DNA of 64,000 nt from Mytilinidion resinicola. Lineage: Eukaryota; Ascomycota; Dothideomycetes; Mytilinidiales; Mytilinidiaceae. Both the position numbers and the translations under genes were made by a program. The stretch's first letter is position 1, and every line of letters begins with the position of its first letter. The DNA is taken from contig NW_022985445.1 of assembly GCF_010093595.1 (NCBI RefSeq), positions 1,213,787 through 1,277,786 on the forward strand, given 5' to 3'. The notes beneath the pieces were generated by a model. It saw only the letters and a program-made list of their open reading frames with translations, did not search any database and was not told the origin of the DNA. Shown one piece after another: positions 25,080 to 36,830 of the stretch.

Positions 25080-27652
25080 TCATAGGCCCCCACCGACTCT
25101 AGTAGCCAGATAGACCTCCAACGCCCCTTTTTCCTCTCCAGCCGTTTCGTCTGCGCCCTCGCCCTCAGCGCCGCCCTTTAGCTGGCACGGACACTTGTTA
25201 AGCCGCCCACCACTCTTCAGCACAGCCATGAGCGCGGCTTCGAGGAGGCGGTTCTCGCGCTGTAGCGCCTCCATCTGGGCTTCCTGTAGTTGGTCACGGG
25301 TCTGCGGTCCGATTGCGGTGCTGGCGCAGGAGGCGCGCGAGGGGGTGTGGCGGTGGTTGCGAAGGTGCCTGTTGGTCGGAATCGCTGTGCCAACATCGGT
25401 AGAGGTTGAAGGCAGATTTGCGGGCGCAGAGAAGTGGCGCAATCCTGATCTCTCTTTGACGGCCGGAGCCACGGGTATGCTTTCTGCACTCGATTCTACA
25501 GGTTCGTGGGTTGCAATTATGCTGGACTGTGGCGTTTGGTGATCGCGTAGGATAAGCCGTGCCGGCTTTTTGGTGGGCTTGGACTTCGTCACTGGAATCT
25601 GCTCGGCGACGAGCATGATCGGGGTGAGGGTGAGGCTCATGCGACTCGAGGTAGGTGTGTACCCAGTGGTGAAACCCGGCGTGGGTGCTGTAGAGACTGT
25701 GTCGATTGAGATGTGACGCGAATGGCCATCACCCAGAACTCTGCTGTCGAGTGATGAGCGGACTGTTGAAAGCTCTGATACAGGTCGCTCCGGTTCCTCG
25801 ACGATCTTGCTTGGGGACGGCTCCGAATGCCTCTCCTGCACGGGAGACATCTGTTGAGTGCTCATAGATTCAGGTGATGTTGGCGACTCAACCCCTCTGC
25901 CAACGACTTCGTCGATGTTGCTCTTGATGCGTTGCATATCACGCAACTTGCGAGCCCGGATCCGTTCCTCCCGGCTCTTTCGTGTGGAGTCCTTTGCTCC
26001 GAGGCCAAACTCGCTGGGATCACGTTGGCATAATTGGCCGACGCCGGAGTCCTCTCTAGTACGGATGGTGTCATTCACATCATCCTTTGGTGGAGGTTCT
26101 GGCTGTTCATCGGCGTCTTTGACTGAAGGTCTGTGCAAGCCTTGACCAGCAAGACGCTCTTTGCCTCGCTCAAGTGATACGCGAGTCTCTTCTGACGGGG
26201 GCCGAGGGAACTCGGGTAATTCGACGCTGTCGCTATCACTCTCAGGGCTCTGATCTTCACATGCAGCCTCAGGCATACCCGCGGCGGACTGCCTGGTCGA
26301 AGGTGGATTACTGAAGAGGGCAGCTTTCAGGTCTGGGGGTAGTGACTGCAAGTTGCTGGTACTTGATTCTTCAAGGTTAGTAGAAGCCTGATCTGGTTTT
26401 GAGCGATTTTGGCTTATTGGCGGGTCGTGCGTGGCGTCCTCATGTGCCACAGTGGTCAATTCACCTTCATGGTGACGTATCTCCAAGTGGTCGTGCTGCT
26501 TGATTAATCTCACTGCCTTGCTCATGTCGTGATCACACTTGACATCGTCTTCGCCTTGCTTCTGCAGATTGAAAGATAACCAAGACTCAAGCACATCGGT
26601 GTCTGGTGTGTCCGTTCGATCCGAGAAAGCGACTGAATGCTTCTTCTGGCTATCGTTGCTAGAAATCATGTCAACCATGTATCGAGGGCCGAAAGCGAAG
26701 ATTGAGACTTACTTCGTTGGGATATCAAGATGTGAGGTCATTGACTTGTCATCGGTCACTATCTGGAGATACTTCTTGCCTGGATTGATGTAAGCAAGGG
26801 GTATGTGACCAAGTACATTAATTGCCTCATACCGTCACGGGAGACTTTCTGTACCACTCCCTCAGGTGGGACAAAGGACTTGGGGAAGAGCACATCTCTT
26901 TCGTCAGGCCTATGATAGTAAGTCACGTGTACATTTATGTCCAGCGGAACTACTCACCCCTCAGTCGATCCGATCTTTGAGGCTAGACTCCTTCTCGTCA
27001 CTCGCAAGAACCTCAAAGGGCTCTTGTGTTTACTCTTCCTCCGCGCCACCGCGTCCTCTTTAGTTGGATGGGTAGACGCTCCACCTGAATAATTAGGTGG
27101 ATTCGTATTCTTCAAAAAGAAGGCGAGATCGTAAGTGTTATTGGGCATGGGCAATGAAGCCTGGCGCTGTAGATGAGGAGATAGGATTGGCGGGGCCTTC
27201 ATGTTCAAATAATTCAGCGAATGTGAAGTGTGCAGACGATCGGTGGCTGAGCTATGACCGCGCTCAGAGTCGGCAGATAGGTCGTTGTCGTAAGGCGAGT
27301 ACTCCCCAGCGACGGCGCACTCAAAGTCGGCAGAATCGGTCGAGTTCCAGAAACGTGGGCGTGGAGAAGAGACCGAGGTCGAGTGGCCGGTGTCTGTGGT
27401 ACTCAAGCTTTGGTTGTGATATTTGGATTGGAAGTAGTCTGAGGCGTCCTCGTTGCCTTCTAGAGGACTCGAGGGACGGTCGTAGTCCTCGTTGTCGAGG
27501 TCAGGGGGTGTGTTGGAGCTGTATCCGTTGGCGGAGGTTGATCGGAACTGTGAGGGAGCGTCGAAGTCTTCAAAAGGGTCATAGTCAAGGGAAGAAAGTT
27601 GAGGCAAGGCATGCGCCTCGTCGGGAAGATCTGGTAGGCTTTTGGTATCCAT
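25080..27652 (-). CDS. conserved-looking fungal protein of unknown function, coiled-coil C-terminus
   Basis: Not recognised as a known family. Minus-strand exons 27652-26958, 26909-26833, 26779-26713 and 26658-25080 join in frame to 805 aa, with GT-AG introns and two very short internal exons (77 and 67 nt). The spliced centre reads ..STEGPDERDVLFPKSF, then VPPEGVVQKVSRDGKKYLQIVTDD, then KSMTSHLDIPTNN. This is the least low-complexity part and probably a small folded domain (~232-290). The N-terminal 230 residues are Ser/Asp/Pro-rich and end in a basic patch. The C-terminal half is acidic and disordered until about residues 730-765, where QLQEAQMEALQRENRLLEAAL predicts a short coiled coil, followed by a CPC motif. 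An in-frame upstream ATG at 27721 is an alternative start. It may be a regulatory or scaffold protein, but no function is claimed. Confidence 0.75.
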
Positions 27653-29408
27653 TTTGAGAGCGCGGGGGGTATGGTTCAAGAATAGCGGGTGGCGGGGCGT
27701 GTAGCGAACGGGATGTTGCATGGGCTCCTTTTCTGAACGCCCGCGCGGAAACGGTCTGGTACCAAACTTTTGTTCTCGTAGTGCAGCTGAAGGATCGGGA
27801 CGGAGGGCGAGAAGCGCGGTTTGAACGTGCTAACTCGGAGCCGGCGTACAGGCTCCTGCCCTGAATATATGAGTGCCGGATCGATTGTGCTGCCTCGTTG
27901 TCGTCGAGACGGAGACAGAAGCGGCGCGCGCTGCTTCAGCCCAATGGTCCACAGCTTGCGGCTGGGTAGCGTGAGGGCTCGAGAGTCCGTGGAGGAGCGG
28001 CGTGAGACAGGGCCGAGCTGTATGCGGTCGAGGTCAAATGCGGCCCATGTCAGACTGAAGCCCGGCACGCTGGTCGCATCGTCTTGTGATGAGGCGCGCG
28101 ATGGAACGGCAGACGCACCCACTGGCGGCGCGGTGCAACGTGGGCGTGAGGAAGGCAGTGGGCGTGAGGGAGGCAGTGGCCGTGGTTGAGGATGAGGATG
28201 GTAGCACAGTGGACGGCTATTGGCTGGCGGGGCTCGAGTGCTCGTCTAGCGTGCCGGGTCTGTACGGTATGGCTCATGCGGTGGCTAGGAGATGCACGTC
28301 GTGGACTCGACACGGGGGAGCAATGGGTGCAGCAAAGGAGGGCAGCTGCAGGTACTGGGCGAGAGAGGGCGGGTGAGGTGTTGAGGATTGGGGAGGCTGC
28401 TGGGAGAGACGTGACGACGGGCCAGTCGTGAAGAGAGCTCGCGTGGAGCAAAATTCACCGCACGGGCGTGCAGGTGGCTTGTCTCAACGGCGTGAATCGG
28501 CCGCCATCTCACGGCCTCGCCCATCACTTTGCTTTTTTGGTTTCGTCCTCGCCTGGCGTTCAGCACGGCCGGTGTGCCTGTGGACCCCCAGCTTCGTGCG
28601 GCCCAGCCGCCGTGCTACTGGGAGCAGTGGAACGGCAGCCAGCCACGATGCGCCCTGTGATCACGCCCCCGGCCCCCAATTCACTGCCGCGAGGCCGTTG
28701 CACCGTAGAGCGCGAGGGGCGGCCGTGGGGAGTCCTCGTTGCGGCATCCCGTGCCTGTTGAGACGTCTGGACAACGGCGTGATGGCGACGGCGATAGCAT
28801 CACCATCCCCACTCTGTCCACCATGATCATCACCACCTGCAGCTGCATCACAGCACCAGGACCGCTAGGGCGCCACACGATGGGGCCTCGAGGGGCATGC
28901 CCAGGGCAAAGACAGTCTCACCTCCTCTCCACCGAGCACGCTACCTGCTTCTGCCACTCATTTTGCTGCTCAGCTAGACATGCACAGAAAAGCCACCACC
29001 TCACGCACTACGCACCACGCAGCCAGCCGCCGCCACACCCTCCAATTTAAACATGCAGAAGACGCTCGATAGCCCAAGAAACTCATGCCCAGGATCCCCC
29101 AAGAATGCAGCCCCAACCCCCGTGGAAATGCTGCTTCAATCGCACGAGAAACTCCACGCTCCCTCTTGTGGCTGCGCTATGTATGTCGAGTCGTGCCCAT
29201 GTTTGGATAGACACGCCCGAAATGCAGATGTGCAATACCGTGCACCCCCCATGCCCGGACCCCATGCCTATGACCCGCCCGCTGACTCGCACCCCTCCAC
29301 TCCCGAGCTTGACATCACACACAGCAGCACCAAGGGCCCCTCTGCAGCCGTGAAAGCGTCGAGAGATGCTGTCCACGAACGCTGCGCTGTCCAGGAGCTT
29401 GTCCGCAC
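27653..29408. other. GC-rich upstream region of the 25.1-27.7 kb gene
   Basis: A 1.75-kb spacer between the 5' end of the unknown gene and the 3' end of SEN1, both on the minus strand. It is GC-rich with several open but low-complexity frames. A direct duplication of a ~22-bp GGGCGTGAG..GGCAGTGG unit occurs around 28140-28185. No gene is supported. Confidence 0.4.
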
Positions 29409-32400
29409 TCAACCCGGCCTCGGCTTCTTCGTGCGGTCGACTTTGATAAAGGGATCAACCTCCCTTTTGCGCTTCGGGGCGGCGATCCGCGGTCGAGGAG
29501 GTGGAGCTGGGTTCGGCTGCCCGCCTGTCGCTTGCTGTCGTCTGCTGTCGTCCCCGGCCTTAGTCAGGGCGCTCGGCGCAGGGACAGCAGGGACAGCCTC
29601 TTTCTTCGGGCCGTTGCGGGCGCCACCCGAATGCGGCCTTGGTGTGGACCGTCTACTGCCTTTGCTGGACGCGTTGCCGTCCGCCGACGATATGTCTTTC
29701 ATATCTACGTCGTCGTCGTCGCTGAAGTCTAGCTTCATTGCGACGTCCTTTTTGACCGCCTCCGCTGTCAAACCAAGCACACTGCCTGACGAGGGCTGCC
29801 GAGAGACGCTGTGCTCCTGTCCGTACGAGGGATACCCGGCTGCTCGCGTCTCCTGCTTCACCTGTCCCCCATAGCTGGCATTGCGAGAGGGGCCGGTTGA
29901 TGCGTTCATGGGCGTACTTGGTTGCCCGTATGCGCCCGCATTCACTGCGCTATTTTTGGCTGGGAACGACGATGAGGGCTTTTGCAGCATCGCCGTGAGG
30001 TTACCTTGAGTGTATCTATCCCTGGCCCGCGCATCATTCAGCAGCTTGTTCCAGAACTCGCCACGGCTCAGATTCTGTGCATTGCCAAGCACCCAGAGTG
30101 ACGACTTCGCGCGTGTCAGGCCGACGTTCATACGCCGGATATCTTGCAAGAATCCAACGCTGCCTTTGGGTGAGGCTCTGACGCAGGAGAAGATGATGAT
30201 CTCGCTTTCTCGACCTTGGTATGCGTCTGTAGTATTGAACTCAATCGTGTCGAAGATGCCTTCTCCGTACTTCCGAGCGAAGCGATTCTTGAGTTCCCGC
30301 AATTGGCTCTTGTATGGTGTGATGATACCGATTTTGCCTGCGAAATCGTAGTTTTTGAAGTCCTTGGTCAGCCGATTGAACAGCTGCATAGCAACGTCGA
30401 TCTCTGCAATATTGAAGATGGAATGGCCAGACGACGCAGATTGATGCTGGCCTTGGACGTCGAAGAATCGATAGGGCGCGAGCAAACTGCTGCTGTGCCA
30501 CGGGCGCTGTCGGAGGCCGGCCATGTTGTCGCCGTCGAGCAGTCTCCCATCATAGAAGGTCTGGCTCGGGAACAGGCTAATTTCGGGATGCATACGGTAT
30601 TGAGTGTCGAGTAGATGAACGTCGTCCTGATGATTGCCTTGCATACGAACGAACAAGCTCTGCTCGTACTGAAAACGTTTGGCTTCGGCCGAGAAGACGG
30701 TAGGAGGGAGCTGCTTAGGATCCCCGACCAGAATACACTTCGCACAGCCGTATTTGAGGGGGATGAGCGCACTCATCTCAACACACTGAGCTGCTTCATC
30801 GACGACAACGGTTTCGAACTCGATGTTGAGATTCTGGAACATGTCATGACCACTACCGCTAAGTGTGGCGCAAATGATGTCAGCACAGTCCAGAATTTGC
30901 TGCTGGGCGCGACGTCGATTCAATTCTTTTTCACGGAACTCAAGCTTCTCGTTGTCCTTTGTGTTGTCGATCTGCGTCCCGAGCTGTGTTTTGCGTCGGC
31001 GGAGAGCATTGAAGTCGTCCTTGAGCTTTACAGCATCATCTCCCTTGGCCAAGCCAGCATCCAGCTGTTCACGGACTTGACGTAACTGTTCTGATATGGC
31101 TTGGTGTTCCTGGAAGAGCTTTTGCGTCTTTTCCCTGTCATTTGTTCCATTGGACGAATTCAGATTGAGTTTCTTGTTGACGAGTGCCTCAAGCGTCACG
31201 TCGACAACATTGGCATTGATAGCATCGCTGCGACCCAACCTCACGATGTTGACCTTGCGAGTCTGCCCGCTGAGAGTTTTGATGCCATCCTTGAAACGCA
31301 TCACCAATTCGTCAACAGCTGCATTACTAGGGGCACAGACCATCAACTTCTTAGGTGCTGTCTCTGGCGCCCTCTGACCATAGCCACCGCTAACCTTCGG
31401 AAGGGGAATCGTGGTTCCTTGCTGCCGAAGGCTATCGGTCAGAATTGCTCCAACGATGGCGACGATCGTCTTGGTTTTTCCAGAACCTGGAGGACCTTGG
31501 ATCAAAGTGAAGGCATCATTGTCGATAGCAGACTTGATAGCTTTTGCTTGTGCCTTGTTGACATTGTAATTCGTGATGAGTGGCTCCAGCGTTTTGTCGC
31601 TGTATTTGAGTAGCGGCGAAGGCTTTGCTTTGATGATCTCGTCACAAAGGTCGTAGTATTCCAGGCCCAGCAGAGCACCATACTCACGTTCGAGAGGCGT
31701 AATCGATTGCAACTTGGCGCCAAAAACCGTGCCTTTCGGTACCAGAGCATTCTGTAGCGGGTTCCCGGGCATGACGCGATACACAACCTCAAGATGTTCC
31801 TTTTTCCTCGTGATTCGGAAGACTCTGGCTAGGCAATGAGGGTCTTTTGCAGATTCGGTCATGTCTTGGTTTCCCGTAGACACTATCGATCTGTGCAATA
31901 GAACAATGTCGCCCTCTGAGAGATTGAGGTCCTTGTTATCCATGTGAGTCATGGTACTACTAACTTCTTGGAACATGTCGACGCTCGAACGTGCCACGAC
32001 TTTGATCTCGTACATCTTGATATTGTTCTCTTCGCGTGTCTTGACAAACCCTTGCCATGCTTCCAGGGTGAGAAGAGGTTCGAACGTTCGTTGATAATCC
32101 ACGGGAGTGCGGAATGAGTTCGGTACTTCAGAGTACATGTCTGGCCGGGACTTGGGTGGGTAATGTCCGTCATGGTAATAGTCCCAGGCTAGTATGACCT
32201 TGTGCAAAGGCGTTAGATCTGGAGCAAGCCGGGCTCGCATATCCTTAATTGACCGAATAACCCTCCTCTTCTTTACTGGTCCTTGTGGCACTGGAACAGT
32301 CGTAATATTCGTCTTGGTGGCGGTGTCCCCTGCAGCCTTCTTCTTCTTCTTCTTCTTATCACCGAGCCCAAAGAGCTCAGCATCAAGAGAATCATCACTA

Positions 32401-35400
32401 TCACTCTCATCTGACGACACCATCATACCCTCTCCCTTAGCAGCATGGTCTTTGCCCAACACGCCAATGCCGTCCAGCCCAGATCCCGCTTCGGCGGTGT
32501 GATCTGAATAGCCTCTGATATTCTTTTTAGCTTGTGCTACAGCGAGCGCATCCCTCTTCTTCTTTGCCTCTTTTTCGGCTTCTCGTTTGCGCTTGAACTC
32601 GGATTGCTCAGCAGCTTTGCTCGCTGCTTTCTTCTCAGCGGCTTTGAGAGTGGCAGCCGTTTTTGAAGCTTGCCGGGCTTTGAAAGCTTCTGCACCGCGA
32701 GTGCTATCGGCAATCAGCCTTGCATGCTCCTCGTTGATAGACCGCGGTTTGGATTCTGGCTTGGTGAGACCAGTGGTAAGCCAGCTGCTTAGTTGCGCCT
32801 GTTTCTGGACGATCATGGCCTCTTCAGTCTTCTTGGTCGAACGCCCTATGTACGTCTCAAACGCTTGCTCCAGCTCCGCCTTGCTGATATCGCTCAACTT
32901 TGCTCTGGTAGACCCGTCGAGCACGCTCTCCACGTAGAGCACAGCTGGATCATCTACTTCGATAGAGACCTTCTTTAGTCGAGTAAGTAGTTTGCTGATG
33001 AGAGACACGGAGATTGTGCTAAGCCAGTCGTCACGCAGCCGCAGCCACTTGGCAATTGATTTTACCGTTTTAGCGGGATGCTCCAGTAGCTCCTTTTCTG
33101 GGTTAAATCGGTGGCTGTCGTCTTTAGAAGAAGGCTTGGCGGATCTAAGTGCAGAAGCGAATATACTACATTGGCCAAACAATTGGTCGGCAAATTGCAT
33201 AGTGTCCCGGCAAAACTCCTTCATTTCCTCTTTGTTGTATCCCATGTTACTCCAATCTTCCGTGGTCCTGAAGATAATTGCCACGGCCAACCACATATTC
33301 TCCCAGAGCGTCGTGGTTATCCTGGCCTCCGACTCCGATAGTTTGCGGCTACGGAGAATGCCATCTTGATCATTGCAAAGAACCTCGATGATGTCGCGGC
33401 ATGCTTTCAACATGCTGGATGCTGGAGCAAATACCCTTTTCCGGAAAATACGTCGAAGAGATGTGGCAAAGCTGGTAATGGAATTGGTAAAAAAGGCTAG
33501 AAGCAAATGTTTAATGGCATCTCTTCTTTCATCCATGGAGCTTACGATCTTGAGTAGCTCCAGGGTCGCTTCACGTGTGTCAGGCTGTGAGGAGAAGATT
33601 GTGGGGATGACGGCCGACGCAGAAACCGGATTTTCGAAGAGGCCGTCCAACTTCTCAGGGTCAAATTCGCTGAGTCGCTCGACAGCAGCAGTAATCGTTT
33701 CTGAGGCATCATCGAAGCGATTATTGAAATGTCTCAAGGCTGATGAAAGCACTTGGACTTGTCCTTCTTTTTGCCTCCTGAAAAATTTCTCTAGCCCGAC
33801 GAGCGATTTTCCCCCGATCAACAGCCGGATGGCCAGGTCCATGTTCTCAACGTCGATAGCTTTGATAATGGCCTTCCATATCGGGGTTGCTTTGCTTGGC
33901 CCGGTAGGTGCCGGTTGTTTGTTGATGATAGCCTCTCTTTCATTCTCCAGCGAGATACATTCCAAATTGAATGCATGCTGTATGACTGAAAGACCCAATC
34001 TCACCTCACCTGATGGTGCCTTTACGCCTTCTACCTGCTTGATGCCTGATATTATCTTGTCGATGTGAGTCGCTAACATTTCGAAAACATCAGCGACGAT
34101 AACCTGACCGACGAAAGGGGCACTAGGATTGCAAAGCTTCCTTAAAGTGTAGTCAAGAACCTCAAGCCCGAGTTTGAAGCAAGATGCCCGGCATGCCCAA
34201 GAGAACTTTTCGCCCTGAAGACGACCGAAGAATTGATGGGCCAGCGCACGACAGACGGGGGCAATGTTCGATGGTTTTATGGAATCGAGGAGTGGCATTA
34301 CCCATGAGAAGGATTCTTCGAGCTCTTCAAGCCCACTCATGTCATCACCTGTGAATCCCATCAGGATTTTTCGTAGTGCTGGGCTCCCGAATATCTGTTC
34401 CACAACTACGACTTCCGAGATGGCGCCCATTGCATCCCAGAAGTCTGCCGGAGACTTCTGCAACAAGAGCTCAATTGTGTGCTGCAGGTCGTTGAAGTGC
34501 GAAGAATCCAGCGATAGATGGTCTAAGCAGAGTGTGTAGAATTTATACTCGAGAGCACGTAGCCCATGCGTAATGAGATCTTTATCCAGCCTCGCTACGA
34601 TGAATCTCGCGCCCGTCCAGAACGCGGGGACAAGATCTATTTCCAATGCGTTCATCTGCACGCGTCCCATTGCGTCTTGCAGATACCTACTGACCGCCCA
34701 GTCAAACTCAGTCCTCGTGAGAACTCTCTTCAGCTTCGTCCAAGAAAACAAGGCCCAATCTTGGCGAACTGTGTTTGCGGTGAATAGAAATCTTGTCATA
34801 GCCGGAACATATGTGTTGAGTCTGACACGCCTCTTGGTTTGTACGAGCTCAAAGGGTTTGTCGAAATGTTTCTCTAAGAGTTCGTCGTTTTCCAGCATAG
34901 CAGCACAGCTCAGAGTCTCGAAGAAGGCATATATGCCTTTATTAGTCAAGACATCGATGCCGCGTTTATCTGGTTCCGCACGCAACAAACTAGATTTTGC
35001 GGTCTCCAGGCCTTGGACTATTCGCTGAATGCTGATCTGATCGAGCTTTTCCAGGAAGCTCTCAACATCGTCGTCTTCGAACCGTTCCGCAAGCCTGAAC
35101 TTAAGCTCGCCCCGCGATTTGTGGAAGATGCGGACGCAGACATCACAGTTGGTCAACTGGTCCCTCAATCGCTTTTGTATCTCTTCATGATATGGCTCGG
35201 CATCTGGGCCATTGAAGGCCAATATTTGAAGTGCATCCAGGACAAGCCACTTCCGCTCTTCGGCTTTCTTGATTTTCGCAGTCCGACGCACCCTCTCCGC
35301 CTCATCAAAGTTCTGTTTACTCCCAGCAATGTCCTCCTCGTAGTATACTCCTGCCTCATCGCGGGCATTTCGGGGGCAGAAGAGGTGGAGGTCCGCAGGA

Positions 35401-35492
35401 AAGCGTTTTATTTGTCTATTGTCAATTAGAATGAGGTAGTGGCGCTGGTTCCGAATCGTGACTTACTCTATCTTGTCAATGATTTCCGCCAT
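29409..35492 (-). CDS. SEN1: Sen1 RNA/DNA helicase (transcription termination)
   Basis: Nuclear superfamily 1B helicase (senataxin family) that removes R-loops and terminates non-coding RNA transcription. Minus-strand exons are a 26-nt first exon (35492-35467) and a 6007-nt second exon (35415-29409) around a 50-nt intron, giving 2010 aa. The N-terminal ~800 residues are helical and resemble the Sen1_N domain. A charged Lys/Glu/Ala segment follows at ~900-960. The helicase core has Walker A GPPGSGKTKT near residue 1317, motif II DEAAQ near 1545 with GDPKQLPPTV just after, and motif VI VGLTRAKSSL near 1777. The last ~200 residues are disordered and basic, ending in a KRKREVDPF..KKPRPG nuclear-localisation-like tail. 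Length is close to yeast Sen1. The start codon is supported by MAEIIDKIEQIKRFP reading across the intron. Confidence 0.97.
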
Positions 35493-36830
35493 GCTTGCAG
35501 ATCTCGTCGGCCGGAGTAGAGCTGAGGGTCAGGCAAGCGATGCGAGCCTTCCTGTCGTTGCTGCTTCGCAATGAACTACCGGAGTTGAAGGATGTCCGCG
35601 GCGCTCATTTTATAGCCAAGTAGGTGAAAGGAGCAGCAGGTGATTATCTAGCTTCGTCCGCTGTAGCTAAGAATCAAACAGTCACCAACTGCGGGTTGTT
35701 GGTAAGGCAAAGTAAGTGTGGGCGGTTTCGAGAGCGGAGGTGAGGTAATAGTAGGATAGCGAAAGTAAGTAGTGTGTAGCTCTAAGAGTCAGGTGGAGGA
35801 TTAAAGGTCGCCGATTTCACTTATAGGCAATGCAGGCGTGTCCGTGAAGTTCACAAGTGAGAAGCGGTAGAGGTGTTGGATTAGGTAGTAGGGTTGTTAA
35901 AGAAAGCCGCAGGAGGTGCCAGGTAGTACGCGACTTAATTCTCTTGGCGCGTATTCGTGGTCCACCAAGCTTTTTCTCCACATTGCATCGGACGAAACAT
36001 TTAGTCATACCATCACATTCATTACGTCTAGTGATGATGGCTAGTATCATCTTTGATACTTGGAAGGGTGTCTTGCTGAAGGTTTTTACGCGCGTTACAA
36101 TCACACATTCATTTAGAAGAGCGTGCATATTCAGGCATCACCATTTGAGAACAAATCTGATATATCTCAGCCATAATATTCAATAATTCTTGTACATACT
36201 CGACAACTACTCAAGCATACGCAAACATGCACTTGCACGCGCTATATGTACACTCTCTCCACCTATCACTTGTACCACCACATAAGCAGCAAAAGGAAAG
36301 ATAGGGTCCTCTAGTCTAAGCGTTCACAGCGTCAATCGCAAGCTGCAAAGCCCAGCAAATCACAGTCAACCAAAGTAAGAAGCGTATGATTGAACAAGCG
36401 CAACTTGGACTTTGTTCATCGGCGCGAACAATCTGAGAGACAGGACATGAGGCGCCCACAACATCTCCGAGAGCGGAGTATGTATTTGCGGCGCAAGCAA
36501 AAGGGCAAAAGGTAAAAATGAGAACCCAGAAAATAAAGCAGTAATGCGCATGTCTGAGCACCTACTCCAAATGGAGCTAAAAGCAAATAAACCAAGGGTC
36601 CAACTGGACAACGCCGAGTGCCATGTAGTAACATACAGAAAGCTGAAGGACAGCAAAAGGGAAAGATTTTGTGCAATAGCCAACACCAGCAACAAACGTC
36701 AGCGGCCGTGAAAGCCCGGGATAGGGAATTTATTATGTACAGCCGTCGTGAGGGGGAATATCGATAAACTCGAAGATTCGGAGTCGTAAAGTAGGTAGAT
36801 GGATGATTAGGTGGTTAGGTTGGGCGATGC
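35493..36830. other. SEN1 promoter and 3' region of the flippase gene
   Basis: A 1.3-kb spacer between same-strand genes. No coding region is supported; open frames on the minus strand at 36.3-36.7 kb are short and hydrophobic by composition only. The left part serves as the SEN1 promoter. Confidence 0.45.

Noticed and set aside
29053..29874. A long open frame (273 codons) on the + strand overlapping the SEN1 3' end
   Set aside because: It is antisense to the conserved SEN1 coding region, has a composition that mirrors it and shows no recognisable domain.
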